DNA from: an uncultured Clostridia bacterium
Lineage (GTDB): Bacteria; Bacillota; Clostridia; Christensenellales; Borkfalkiaceae
Reading direction: 5' to 3'
DNA length: 23,115 bases
Assembly (NCBI GenBank): GCA_905235815.1
Contig: CAJOMT010000007.1
Span: forward strand, 1 to 23,115
A model generated the notes under the pieces. It made no database searches. It saw nothing but the letters and a program-made list of their open reading frames with translations, and was not told where the DNA came from. How positions within the stretch are numbered: the stretch's first letter is position 1; each line of letters starts with the position of its first letter. The translations under genes were made by a program, and so were the position numbers. Of the stretch, positions 7,972-14,677 are shown one piece after another.

Positions 7972-8646
7972 ATGAGAACTTATTCCGGCAACAGAATAGA
8001 TTTTGAGAACGGTGTTTTGGCGACCGTTAAAGAGGACAGTTTTGAAATCGACGGAGCATTGATGGACGCATGGAACAGAGATTTGCTCAAATATTATCCC
8101 GAAGAATACGCAGAACTTCAAATTATAGCAGACGAAGTTCCGATGGCGGAAGAAGCGGAGAATATTGCTCCTATTAAGCCGAAGTACGTTCCTTCGCCGA
8201 CGTTCGTCGAGAAGATGAGCCGTGCGGACGAAGTATTGCAAGACCGCTATGACGAATTGAAAAACTACGCTTTGAGATTCAAGAAATTAAAGTCAAGACT
8301 TTCAAAGAAGTTCGACAGTATCAATCAAGGCAGACTCCAATTCGTAAAATTATCCGTTGCGGGCAAGACGTTGAAACTTTACCTGAATATGGATATAAAC
8401 GATACCGATCCTAAATTCCATTGTAAGGATATGAGGGATAAAAAGACTTACGTAACGGTACCCGTTCAACTTCGCATAAAGTCGGGTAGAGCGGTCAAGT
8501 ATGCGAAAATACTTATTGACCAATGCGCAGAACTTCACGGTCTCAAAGAGAATAAGAAATTCGTGGAAGTGGACGCAATGGCGCTTATAGACGAGGCTCT
8601 TGCCGAAAAAAATGCGAAGGCAGAGGCCGCCGCAACCGAGGCTTAA
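7972..8646 (+). CDS. Unrecognised 224-residue protein with a basic conserved core
   Basis: I do not recognise a named family. Residues 1-60 are acidic and begin RTYSGNRIDFENG. Residues about 74-110 are charged and probably helical (FVEKMSRADEVLQDRYDEL then KNYALRFKKLKSRLSKKFDS). Residues 112-185 form the best-conserved-looking core, with GRLQFVKLSVAGKTLKLYLN, then KFHCKDMRDKKTYVTVPVQL and RIKSGRAVKYAKILI. From memory, domains with this KTLxLYL and RIKSxRxxKYAK pattern recur, often in several copies, in uncharacterised Clostridia proteins. The C-terminus is Ala/Glu-rich. No signal peptide or membrane segment is visible, so it is probably cytoplasmic. The start has AGAGGT seven bases upstream. 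It is monocistronic, from its own strong promoter, just before the rpmG operon. Confidence 0.8.
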   Translation: MRTYSGNRIDFENGVLATVKEDSFEIDGALMDAWNRDLLKYYPEEYAELQIIADEVPMAEEAENIAPIKPKYVPSPTFVEKMSRADEVLQDRYDELKNYALRFKKLKSRLSKKFDSINQGRLQFVKLSVAGKTLKLYLNMDINDTDPKFHCKDMRDKKTYVTVPVQLRIKSGRAVKYAKILIDQCAELHGLKENKKFVEVDAMALIDEALAEKNAKAEAAATEA

Positions 8647-8698
8647 CGAGAAATCAACCTATAAAATTATATAAATTTAAAAAAACGTGTAAAAACGT

Positions 8699-8727
8699 TT
8701 GACAATAAATTCAAAAAAGGGTAAAAT
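8699..8727 (+). promoter_or_regulatory. Sigma-A promoter of rpmG-secE-nusG
   Basis: TTGACA (8699-8704) and TAAAAT (8722-8727) are 17 bp apart. The predicted start of transcription is near 8734, which is within the left arm of the hairpin at 8731-8754. Confidence 0.8.
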
Positions 8728-8730
8728 AAA

Positions 8731-8760
8731 TTAGCATCTCTTTGGAGGTGTTAATTTTTT
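8731..8760 (+). promoter_or_regulatory. Promoter-proximal hairpin plus T-tract before rpmG
   Basis: Arms at 8731-8740 and 8745-8754 form a 10-bp stem with two G-T pairs and loop TTTG, followed by T6 (8755-8760). It has the form of an intrinsic terminator but begins at the predicted transcription start. If RNA starts at 8733 or 8734, a stem of about seven to eight pairs remains. It could abort early transcripts or protect the 5' end. This is inference from sequence only. Confidence 0.5.
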
Positions 8761-8775
8761 GGGAAGGCGAAAGAT

Positions 8776-8940
8776 ATGGCAAAAGGAAGTAGTAGAACGA
8801 GAATAACTCTTGCTTGCACCGAATGTAAGCAAAGAAATTACGATGATTACAAGAATAAGAAAAACGATCCGGACAGAATTGAAATAAACAAATATTGTCC
8901 GTTTTGCAAAAAGCATACGCTTCATAAAGAAACGAAGTAA
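8776..8940 (+). CDS. rpmG: 50S ribosomal protein L33
   Basis: This 54-residue protein begins MAKGSSRTRITLACTECKQRNY and is L33. It is the zinc-binding form: CTEC (Cys14, Cys17) and CPFC pair up to hold one metal ion. The neighbouring residues ITLAC and KYCPFCKKHTLHKETK are family hallmarks and the length is normal. GGGAAGG lies about eight bases before the ATG. It opens the rpmG-secE-nusG operon, an order conserved in Firmicutes. Many relatives carry a zinc-free (C-) L33 paralogue for zinc starvation, and none is seen here. Confidence 0.95.
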   Translation: MAKGSSRTRITLACTECKQRNYDDYKNKKNDPDRIEINKYCPFCKKHTLHKETK

Positions 8941-8991
8941 TATCGTAAAATTTTCTTAAAGAGAGGGCGTATGGCGCCCGAGAGGTAAAAA

Positions 8992-9300
8992 ATGGGAAAA
9001 GATACCGAAAAAGTTAATAACGAGAAAGAGAAAAACGTTAAAAAATCAAAGAAAGCCGATAAAAAGCCGAATATATTCGTCAGAGGTTGGAGAAAGATAA
9101 AGGAAGTATTTTCCGAACTCAAAAAAGTTACTTGGCCTACTTTCCCCACGGTTTTAAAGCAACTCGGCGCAGTGTTGGTTACCGTAGTAATAGTTCTTGT
9201 ACTTATAATGCTTATCGATTTAGGTTTGCAACAAGGATTGAGGTGGATCAGGAACGATACGGCGTCCTCTGTCGTTGAATTTTTAAGTGAGGTATTGTAA
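8992..9300 (+). CDS. secE: Preprotein translocase subunit SecE
   Basis: SecE is the small clamp subunit of the SecYEG channel in the cytoplasmic membrane. This protein has 102 residues. A Lys-rich cytoplasmic tail covers 1-27. The amphipathic helix with the conserved FSELKKVTWPTFPTV is at about 40-54. One transmembrane helix follows at about 58-79. The single-span, long-basic-tail form is usual in Gram-positives. GAGAGGT lies six bases upstream of the ATG, just after a small GC hairpin (8965-8979) in the gap after rpmG. Its stop codon overlaps the nusG start (TAATG), so the two are coupled. Confidence 0.95.
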   Translation: MGKDTEKVNNEKEKNVKKSKKADKKPNIFVRGWRKIKEVFSELKKVTWPTFPTVLKQLGAVLVTVVIVLVLIMLIDLGLQQGLRWIRNDTASSVVEFLSEVL

Positions 9301-9848
9301 TGGGTAACAATCCCGAATCGGCAAAATGGTACGTCATTCACACTTATTCCGGTTACGAATCTTTGGTGAAAGATAATATCGAGAAACTGATCGAAAACAA
9401 TAATTTAGGCGATACCATTGTCGATATCAAAATACCGACGGAAGAGACCATCGAGGAGAAAAACGGCAAGAAAAAAGTCGTAACGAGAAAGATTTTCCCT
9501 TGCTACGTGTTTATCAAGATGGTATATTCCAACGATATGTGGTTTTTATTGACGAATACGAGGGGCGTTACGGGTTTCGTAGGTCCGCAAGGCAGATCTA
9601 CGCCGCTCAGCGACGAAGAAGTTAAAAAGATGCGCCTCGAAGTAATCAAGATAGATAACCTCGATATGTTGGTAGGAGATAGCGTCAAGATAGTGGACGG
9701 ACCGCTCAAAGACGCCGTCGGAGTAATAATGGATTTGAACGATTCCGCACAGAAAGCGAAGGTAAAAGTTTCCATGTGGGGAACCGACACCGAAGTAGAA
9801 CTCGAATACGGACAGTTCGAAAAGTTTACGTCGGAAGAAACTGTATAA
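9300..9848 (+). CDS. nusG: Transcription termination/antitermination factor NusG
   Basis: NusG binds the clamp of RNA polymerase and links transcription to termination or to ribosomes. The protein has 182 residues, normal length. The NGN domain covers about 8-115, beginning KWYVIHTYSGYE and including KIFPCYVFIKM and the TRGVTGFVG segment. A KOW domain follows at about 124-175 (GDSVKIVDGPLKDAVGVIMDL and ends with ELEYGQFEKF). The ATG shares one base with the secE stop, and GAGGT precedes it inside secE. It lies immediately upstream of rplK with a 107-base gap that carries regulatory structures. Confidence 0.97.
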   Translation: MGNNPESAKWYVIHTYSGYESLVKDNIEKLIENNNLGDTIVDIKIPTEETIEEKNGKKKVVTRKIFPCYVFIKMVYSNDMWFLLTNTRGVTGFVGPQGRSTPLSDEEVKKMRLEVIKIDNLDMLVGDSVKIVDGPLKDAVGVIMDLNDSAQKAKVKVSMWGTDTEVELEYGQFEKFTSEETV

Positions 9849-9869
9849 TATAATAATGAAAGATAAATT

Positions 9870-9887
9870 CGGCTGATTGCCGTTTTT
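9870..9887 (+). terminator. Weak hairpin with T-run between nusG and rplK
   Basis: A four-pair GC stem, CGGC (9870-9873) with GCCG (9879-9882), is followed by TTTTTA. It could reduce read-through from nusG into rplK or act as an attenuator. TATAAT at 9849-9854 with TTTACG 18 bp upstream may be a weak promoter just before it. Confidence 0.35.
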
Positions 9888-9893
9888 ATATAA

Positions 9894-9938
9894 GTGGGAG
9901 AAACGTTAAATTTTGTATGGCGTTTTCGCTGGTACCAC
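9894..9938 (+). promoter_or_regulatory. Possible ribosomal protein L1 binding site before rplK
   Basis: The outer stem GTGG (9894-9897) pairs with CCAC (9935-9938). On the 5' side it is followed by GAG and an AAACG strand that pairs with CGTTTT (9921-9926). An asymmetric internal loop ending GGTA closes the 3' side. The same GTGGGAG and GTACCAC boxes occur before rplA. In many bacteria L1 represses rplK-rplA by binding an mRNA mimic of its 23S rRNA site. The assignment is inference. Confidence 0.5.
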
Positions 9939-9955
9939 ATTAATGGAGGAGAAAT

Positions 9956-10381
9956 ATGGCTAAGAAAGTTACAGCAGTAGTTAAATTGCAACTGCAAGCC
10001 GGAAAAGCAACGCCCGGACCACCGGTAGGTTCCACGTTAGGTCCTTACGGTATAAATATTCCGGGATTCACTAAGGAATTCAATGCCAAAACCGCTAATG
10101 ACGTAGGGCTTATAATTCCTGTAGTAATTACTATTTATCAAGACCGTTCGTTTACGTTTATACTCAAAACGCCGCCGGCACCCGTTCTTATCAAGAAAGC
10201 GTGCGGAATAGAAACGGCAAGTGCGAAACCGAACAAGGATAAGGTTGCTAAGATCACTTTGGCGCAAGTTGAAGAGATAGCAAAGCAGAAGATGCCTGAT
10301 CTGAATGCGGCGTCGCTCGAATCCGCTATGAGCATGATTAAAGGCACCGCTCGTAGTATGGGTATAACAGTAGTAGAATAA
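9956..10381 (+). CDS. rplK: 50S ribosomal protein L11
   Basis: L11 binds the GTPase-associated region of 23S rRNA and forms the base of the ribosomal stalk. The protein has 141 residues, the standard length. The N-terminal domain contains VKLQLQAGKATPGPPVGSTL with the conserved Pro residues of the thiostrepton-contact region. The C-terminal RNA-binding domain (about 73-141) has KTPPAPVLIKKACGI and ends KGTARSMGITVVE. GGAGGAG lies five bases before the ATG. It is followed by rplA in the usual order. Confidence 0.98.
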   Translation: MAKKVTAVVKLQLQAGKATPGPPVGSTLGPYGINIPGFTKEFNAKTANDVGLIIPVVITIYQDRSFTFILKTPPAPVLIKKACGIETASAKPNKDKVAKITLAQVEEIAKQKMPDLNAASLESAMSMIKGTARSMGITVVE

Positions 10382-10389
10382 TAGGAGAA

Positions 10390-10418
10390 GTGGGAGGGAT
10401 TAGTCCCGCACGTACCAC
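10390..10418 (+). promoter_or_regulatory. Possible ribosomal protein L1 binding site before rplA
   Basis: GTGG (10390-10393) pairs with CCAC (10415-10418) around an inner stem, GGGA (10396-10399) with TCCC (10404-10407), loop TTAG. The 3' internal loop is GCACGTA. The arrangement matches the element at 9894-9938 in the outer stem and in the GA and GTA loop bases. It sits just before the rplA Shine-Dalgarno AAGGAGG, so binding could block rplA translation. Confidence 0.55.
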
Positions 10419-10430
10419 AAGGAGGATTCA

Positions 10431-11120
10431 ATGAAATACGGAAAAAAATATGCCGATAGTATAAAGGCTTATGACCGCACGAAGCAATATGAAATAAGCG
10501 AGGCGCTTGGAATAGTCGTCAACAATGCGAAAGCGAAATTCGATGAAACGGTAGAATTCCATTGCCGTTTAGGCGTAGATCCGAAACAAGCGGACCAACA
10601 AGTAAGAGGCGTTATCGTACTTCCCAACGGAACCGGTAAGAGCGTAAAAGTGTTGGTTTTGGCAAAAGGTGAAAAAGCGGACGCGGCAACTGCTGCCGGC
10701 GCAGATTACGTCGGAGCGGAAGAACTCGTAGCGAAAATTCAAAAAGATAACTGGTTTGATTTCGACGCAGTTATAACTACTCCCGATATGATGGGCGTAG
10801 TAGGAAGAATAGGTAAACTTTTAGGACCTAAAGGTCTTATGCCTAACCCGAAGTCGGGAACGGTTACTATGGACGTTGCCAAGGCAATAGCGGATATTAA
10901 AGCAGGTAAAGTTGAGTACAGACTCGATAAACAAGCGATAATCCATTGTTCTATCGGTAAAAAGAGTTTCGGCGTAGAAAAACTTACCGAAAACTACAAT
11001 GCTTTATTAGACGCAATCGTAAAATCTAAACCCGCAGCGGCAAAAGGACAGTACATCAAGAGTATATCCGTAACCAGCACTATGGGCCCCGGTGTTAAAG
11101 TTTTACCGAAAAACGTATAA
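10431..11120 (+). CDS. rplA: 50S ribosomal protein L1
   Basis: L1 binds the mobile stalk of 23S rRNA at the E site and often represses its own operon. It has 229 residues, full family length. The N-terminus MKYGKKYADSIKAYD, the conserved segment HCRLGVDPKQADQQVRG, the insert domain with VGRIGKLLGPKGLMPNPKSG (about 122-141) and the C-terminal SISVTSTMGPGVKV are all present. AAGGAGG lies six bases before the ATG. A promoter and L10 leader follow its stop, so rplK-rplA and rplJ-rplL can be transcribed separately. Confidence 0.98.
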   Translation: MKYGKKYADSIKAYDRTKQYEISEALGIVVNNAKAKFDETVEFHCRLGVDPKQADQQVRGVIVLPNGTGKSVKVLVLAKGEKADAATAAGADYVGAEELVAKIQKDNWFDFDAVITTPDMMGVVGRIGKLLGPKGLMPNPKSGTVTMDVAKAIADIKAGKVEYRLDKQAIIHCSIGKKSFGVEKLTENYNALLDAIVKSKPAAAKGQYIKSISVTSTMGPGVKVLPKNV

Positions 11121-11126
11121 TTTTAT

Positions 11127-11155
11127 TTGACAAAGTATTTCCGTTATGATATAAT
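11127..11155 (+). promoter_or_regulatory. Consensus sigma-A promoter of rplJ-rplL
   Basis: TTGACA (11127-11132) and TATAAT (11150-11155) are exactly 17 bp apart, a full consensus match. It starts seven bases after the rplA stop. Transcription should begin near 11162 at the L10 leader. Confidence 0.88.
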
Positions 11156-11159
11156 GACG

Positions 11160-11294
11160 GAGTAATAACCTAAGACAGCAGGCTTTAAAACGAAAGTTGC
11201 CCGCCGAGGTGATTAAAAGGTATAGTATATGTATGCCCCCGATCGCCTTATGCGGTTGGGGGCTGTTTTAAAAAAAAGACAGGAGGTAAAAGGT
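11160..11294 (+). promoter_or_regulatory. L10 leader RNA with attenuator terminator
   Basis: The leader contains the conserved elements of the Firmicutes L10 leader: CCTAAGACAGCAGG near 11169 and GCCGAGGTG near 11206. L10, with L7/L12, is known to bind this kink-turn-like RNA and repress its operon. Downstream is a strong terminator: arms 11235-11246 and 11252-11263 form 12 pairs (two G-T) with loop CTTAT, followed by TGTTTT. This indicates transcription attenuation. Confidence 0.85.
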
Positions 11295-11792
11295 TTGTCA
11301 GCAAACGTAGATGCGAAAAAGCAAATCGTTGAAGATATCAAAGCGAAGATACAAAACAGCAAATCCGTTGTTTTGATAGACTATAAAGGTCTTACCGTCG
11401 CAGAAGATACGGAATTCCGTAACAATATGAGAAAGACGAACACCGAGTATAAAGTATTGAAGAACACTTTACTTAGACGTGCGTTCAACGAACTCGAAGT
11501 TACGGCGTTCGATAACGATTTAAACGGACCGACGGCTGTGGCATTCTGCCCGGACGAAACGGCGGCGGCGAAAGTAGCGGTTGATATGTGCAAGAACACG
11601 GAAGATAAGATAGCAATCAAGAGCGCATATGTAGACGGCGAATATGTCGATCAAAAAGGAGTCAAAGCGCTTGCTTCCATTCCTTCCAAAGAAGGTTTGG
11701 TTGCACAACTTGCCGGAGCGTTATCCGGTATCGTAAGAGGACTTGCAGTTGCTCTTAATGCAGTCGCAGAGAAGAAGGGCGAAAATGCCTGA
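11295..11792 (+). CDS. rplJ: 50S ribosomal protein L10
   Basis: L10 anchors L7/L12 dimers to form the ribosomal stalk. The correct start is the TTG at 11295, seven bases after AGGAGGT (11281-11287), giving 165 residues that begin (M)SANVDAKKQIVEDIK, the typical Firmicutes N-terminus. An upstream in-frame ATG at 11229 would put coding sequence through the leader terminator and is rejected. The N-terminal rRNA-binding part contains SVVLIDYKGLTVAEDTEFR and LKNTLLRRA. The C-terminal helix that binds L7/L12 (AQLAGALSGIVRGLAVALNA region) is present. It forms an operon with rplL, 32 bases downstream. Confidence 0.96.
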   Translation: MSANVDAKKQIVEDIKAKIQNSKSVVLIDYKGLTVAEDTEFRNNMRKTNTEYKVLKNTLLRRAFNELEVTAFDNDLNGPTAVAFCPDETAAAKVAVDMCKNTEDKIAIKSAYVDGEYVDQKGVKALASIPSKEGLVAQLAGALSGIVRGLAVALNAVAEKKGENA

Positions 11793-11824
11793 TAAGAGTA
11801 AAAAAATAAGAGAGGAATAAAAAA

Positions 11825-12196
11825 ATGGCAGATATTGCAAAATTTATTGAAGAAATTAAGGGTATGACTGTTTTGGAACTCAACAGTTTAGTAAAGGCAA
11901 TCGAAGAGGAATTCGGCGTTAGCGCAGCCGCTCCGGTAGCCGTAGCAGGTGCAGCTGCTCCCGCAGCAGCAGCCGCTGAAGAAGAAAAGACCGAATTCAA
12001 CGTAGTTCTTAAAGACGTAGGCGCTAACAAGATAGCGGTTATCAAGGCTGTTCGTGAAATCACCGGACTTGGCCTCGTTGACGCTAAGAACATGGTTGAA
12101 AAACTCGGCACCGTTAAAGAAGCCGCTCCGAAGGACGAGGCTGAAAAGATGGTTGCAAAACTCAAAGAAGCCGGCGCAACCGCTACGATGGAATAA
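11825..12196 (+). CDS. rplL: 50S ribosomal protein L7/L12
   Basis: L7/L12 is the multi-copy stalk protein that recruits translation factors. The protein has 123 residues. The N-terminal dimerisation domain (1-33) contains IKGMTVLELNSLVKAIEEEFGV. A flexible Ala-rich hinge follows at about 37-53. The C-terminal factor-binding domain (about 55-123) has FNVVLKDVGANKIAVIKAVREITGLGLVDAK, close to textbook. GAGAGGA lies about eight bases upstream. The operon ends at a strong terminator 14 bases downstream. Confidence 0.98.
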   Translation: MADIAKFIEEIKGMTVLELNSLVKAIEEEFGVSAAAPVAVAGAAAPAAAAAEEEKTEFNVVLKDVGANKIAVIKAVREITGLGLVDAKNMVEKLGTVKEAAPKDEAEKMVAKLKEAGATATME

Positions 12197-12210
12197 GAAT
12201 ATTTCATATA

Positions 12211-12244
12211 ATACCGCAAAGCGAAACGCTTTGCGGTATTTTTA
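12211..12244 (+). terminator. Intrinsic terminator of rplJ-rplL
   Basis: Thirteen-base arms at 12211-12223 and 12227-12239 pair perfectly with loop AAA, followed by TTTTTAT-type sequence from 12239. This is a classic strong terminator. Confidence 0.95.
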
Positions 12245-12286
12245 TATTTAGCGGATTGTAATTTTTTTGTTATTAGATAAATATGC

Positions 12287-12315
12287 TTGACAATATTTTT
12301 CAATAAAAGTATAAT
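12287..12315 (+). promoter_or_regulatory. Consensus sigma-A promoter of the MATE gene
   Basis: TTGACA (12287-12292) and TATAAT (12310-12315) are exactly 17 bp apart. The predicted start of transcription is near 12321-12322. Confidence 0.87.
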
Positions 12316-12327
12316 AATTGATGTATG

Positions 12328-12361
12328 AAAGGGAATGATTTTTTGTCATTCTCTTTTTTTT
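12328..12361 (+). terminator. Promoter-proximal terminator in the MATE leader
   Basis: Arms 12328-12338 and 12346-12356 form 11 pairs (one G-T) with a seven-base loop, followed directly by T5 (12357-12361). It begins six or seven bases after the predicted transcription start, so it would release an RNA of about 40 bases unless termination is relieved. The leader has no room for an upstream aptamer. Confidence 0.7.
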
Positions 12362-12372
12362 CGGGAGTTACA

Positions 12373-13794
12373 ATGGACGAAGTCGAAAAAAGAGGGCAAT
12401 CGGCAGGTACAACAGATCTTACCGAGGGCCCTATCTTTAAAAAAATGATATTATACGCCCTGCCGATAATATTTACGGGGGTATTACAGTTATTGTTTAA
12501 TACCGCAGATATTATCGTTGTCGGCAACTTTGCGAGCGAAACCGCATTGGCTGCCGTCGGCTCTACAGGCGCAATAATAAACTTGATAGTCAACTTATTG
12601 ATAGGCTTATCCGTTGGAGCAGGAGTAAGTGCGGCAAGAATTTTCGGACAGAAAAACGATAAGGGAATGGAAGAGATAGTACATACCTCTATGCTGACTG
12701 CTATTGTCGGCGGAGTCCTCTTTGGGGCTGTCGGGTTTGTGTTTTCGAAGTATTTCTTAATTTGGATAAACACTCCTGACAATGTTATAGATCAAGCGAC
12801 TCTCTATGTGAAAATTTATTGTTTGGGAATACCCTTTTCAATAGTATACAATTTCGGGGCGTCCATTTTAAGGGCAGTCGGAGATACGAAAAGACCTCTT
12901 TATTTCCTCGTGATATCCGGCGTTATAAACGTTATCTTTAACTTATTTTTTGTTATAGCGCTCAATATGGACGTCGCAGGTGTAGCCACGGCAACCGTAA
13001 TTTCTCAGGTGATTTCTTGCATACTCGTGGTCATTTATCTAATGAGAGTTGACGGAAGTCATAGGTTCATACCTAAAAATATGCGGTTTGAACCTTATAG
13101 GTTTAAACAGATATTGCTTGTCGGTATACCTGCGGGGTTTCAAGCGGCAATGTTTTCTATTTCGAACTTACTGATACAATCGAGTATCAATTATTTCGGA
13201 GACGTCGTTATGTCTGCAAACGCTGCGTCAGGAAATATAGAAGGTTTTATCTATATTGCAATGAATTCGTTTTATCATACGGCGCTAACCTTTACGGGAC
13301 AGCATATAGGCGCAAAAAAGGCGGAAAAGATAAAAAAGATAGCGATTTTGTGTTTAGTTTCGGTATCCGTTGTCGGACTCACGCTCGGAATATTAGCAAG
13401 GTTGTTGGGTGGATTTTTATTATCTCTATACGTTTCCGGCTCTACGGAATACGAGAATAAGGTAATAGAATACGGTTTAACCAGAATGACGATAATTTCG
13501 CTAACATATTTTACGTTCGGTATGAGTGATGTTTTCAGCGGACTACTACGGGGTATGAGTAAGTCTTTTACCGCAATGATAATCTCTTTGGCGTGCATTT
13601 GCGGCTTCAGAATACTGTGGATATACACGGTTTTTGCCGTCTGCAAAGATTTGACTATTCTCTATCTTTCGTATCCGATATCGTGGGTATTATGTTTGAT
13701 ATGTCAACTGATCGCATTTATAGTTTCATACAAGAAAGTTTTAAAGCATGAAAAAGCGAAAAAAGAGGCGAAAACGGCGAATCAGGCAGCGTAG
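12373..13794 (+). CDS. MATE-family multidrug/cation exporter
   Basis: This 473-residue membrane protein with about twelve hydrophobic segments belongs to the MATE (NorM/DinF) antiporters. They export drugs or metabolites using Na+ or H+ gradients. Typical features are the N-terminal TEGPIFKKMILYALPIIFTGVLQLLFNTADIIVVG region, the ASETALAAVGSTGAI segment, the repeated half beginning LLVGIPAGFQAAMFSISNLL and the conserved mid-protein GDTKRPL. It starts at the ATG at 12373 with GGGAG five bases upstream. The longer in-frame ATG at 12325 lies within bases of the transcription start, has no ribosome site, and would translate the leader hairpin. It is monocistronic, and its substrate is unknown. 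The C-terminus is Lys/Ala-rich. Confidence 0.93.
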   Translation: MDEVEKRGQSAGTTDLTEGPIFKKMILYALPIIFTGVLQLLFNTADIIVVGNFASETALAAVGSTGAIINLIVNLLIGLSVGAGVSAARIFGQKNDKGMEEIVHTSMLTAIVGGVLFGAVGFVFSKYFLIWINTPDNVIDQATLYVKIYCLGIPFSIVYNFGASILRAVGDTKRPLYFLVISGVINVIFNLFFVIALNMDVAGVATATVISQVISCILVVIYLMRVDGSHRFIPKNMRFEPYRFKQILLVGIPAGFQAAMFSISNLLIQSSINYFGDVVMSANAASGNIEGFIYIAMNSFYHTALTFTGQHIGAKKAEKIKKIAILCLVSVSVVGLTLGILARLLGGFLLSLYVSGSTEYENKVIEYGLTRMTIISLTYFTFGMSDVFSGLLRGMSKSFTAMIISLACICGFRILWIYTVFAVCKDLTILYLSYPISWVLCLICQLIAFIVSYKKVLKHEKAKKEAKTANQAA

Positions 13795-13810
13795 TTGAAT
13801 AAATTTGCCC

Positions 13811-13831
13811 TTTGCCGCCGTATGCGGCAAA
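13811..13831 (+). terminator. Terminator-like hairpin after the MATE gene
   Basis: Eight-base arms at 13811-13818 and 13824-13831 pair perfectly around CGTAT. No T-tract follows on the + strand, so its strength is uncertain. It lies 16 bases after the MATE stop. Confidence 0.55.
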
Positions 13832-13973
13832 TAAAAATAAGAAAAAAGTCGAAATAATAACGGTCGAAATTTGTCTTATTGAGCCGTCGAATTTTGGCGA
13901 AACTCGATTGTCAAAATATAATGAAATTTGTAAAATGAAAATTTTGTGTAATTAGTTTTAATTTGCTATTCGT

Positions 13974-14002
13974 TTGACATCATAGATTAATTTTGCTAAA
14001 AT
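13974..14002 (+). promoter_or_regulatory. Sigma-A promoter of the plsY operon
   Basis: TTGACA (13974-13979) and TAAAAT (13997-14002) are 17 bp apart. The predicted start near 14009 gives a leader of about 24 bases to the TTG start at 14033. It fits transcription of plsY together with the two genes that follow. Confidence 0.82.
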
Positions 14003-14032
14003 ATACTTATAAAAATAGTGGGGAGTTTTATC

Positions 14033-14662
14033 TTGGAAGTATTATTGCCGATAGTTTCATTCGTGCTTGGCTATTTAATAGGTTCTATAAACGTATCGGT
14101 AATAGTATCGAAAGTCGCATATAAGAGCGATGTCAGAAAATACGGCAGCGGCAATGCCGGCGCCACTAATATGGCAAGGGTTTTCGGGCTGCTTGCCGGA
14201 ATGATTGTTTTAATAGGCGATTTCGGCAAATGCATATTGTCTATGTGGCTTGCGTCGCTTATCGGCGGAGAAAATTGCAGTTTGGCGGCGGGGCTTGGGT
14301 GCCTTATAGGACACGCATTTCCGTTGTATTTTAAATTCAAAGGCGGCAAAGGCGTAACCGTTGGGGCAGCCTTAGCGCTTATGTTAGATTGGCGTGCGTT
14401 CGTTGCAATATTAGTCGTGTTTGTCATAATGTTCTTGATAACGAGAACGGTTTCAGTCAGTTCGATCGTTGCGGCAGCGTCTTTAATCATAGTTCTCGTT
14501 GGTATTTATACACTGCAAGGTTCTTTGAAATTAGTAACTTTATATGAACTGATTGCGGGCACGTTGGCAGCAATCTTCGTAATAGCGTTGCACCACGAAA
14601 ATATCAAACGCATATTGAACGGAACTGAAAAGAAATTTACTTACAAGAAAAGAGATAGATAA
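14033..14662 (+). CDS. plsY: Acyl-phosphate:glycerol-3-phosphate acyltransferase PlsY
   Basis: PlsY moves a fatty acyl group from acyl-phosphate to glycerol-3-phosphate, the first step of membrane phospholipid synthesis in Gram-positives. The protein has 209 residues and several transmembrane segments. Motif 1 is KYGSGNAGATNMARVFG, motif 2 is GHAFPLYFKFKGGKGVTVG, and the conserved C-terminal loop is HHENIKRILNGTEKKF. The TTG at 14033 is chosen because GGGGAG lies eight bases upstream. The GTG at 14018 overlaps that site and lacks its own. In Firmicutes plsY is often followed by gpsA. Here only a gpsA fragment appears, about 4.2 kb downstream. Confidence 0.94.
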   Translation: MEVLLPIVSFVLGYLIGSINVSVIVSKVAYKSDVRKYGSGNAGATNMARVFGLLAGMIVLIGDFGKCILSMWLASLIGGENCSLAAGLGCLIGHAFPLYFKFKGGKGVTVGAALALMLDWRAFVAILVVFVIMFLITRTVSVSSIVAAASLIIVLVGIYTLQGSLKLVTLYELIAGTLAAIFVIALHHENIKRILNGTEKKFTYKKRDR

Positions 14663-14677
14663 CAACTAACGGAATTT

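Noticed and set aside
8941..8991. tRNA-Trp gene between rpmG and secE, as in some bacteria
   Set aside because: The gap is only 51 bases and holds a five-pair hairpin and the secE ribosome site. No tRNA fold is present.
11229..11294. Longer rplJ start at ATG 11229
   Set aside because: It would translate through the leader terminator and lacks a ribosome site. The TTG at 11295 has AGGAGGT and gives the usual L10 N-terminus.
12325..12372. Longer MATE start at ATG 12325
   Set aside because: It is within a few bases of the predicted transcription start, has no ribosome site, and its 16 extra residues come from the hairpin. It is kept only as a possible regulatory frame.
14018..14032. GTG start for plsY
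   Set aside because: It overlaps the GGGGAG ribosome site that serves the TTG at 14033, and it has no site of its own.
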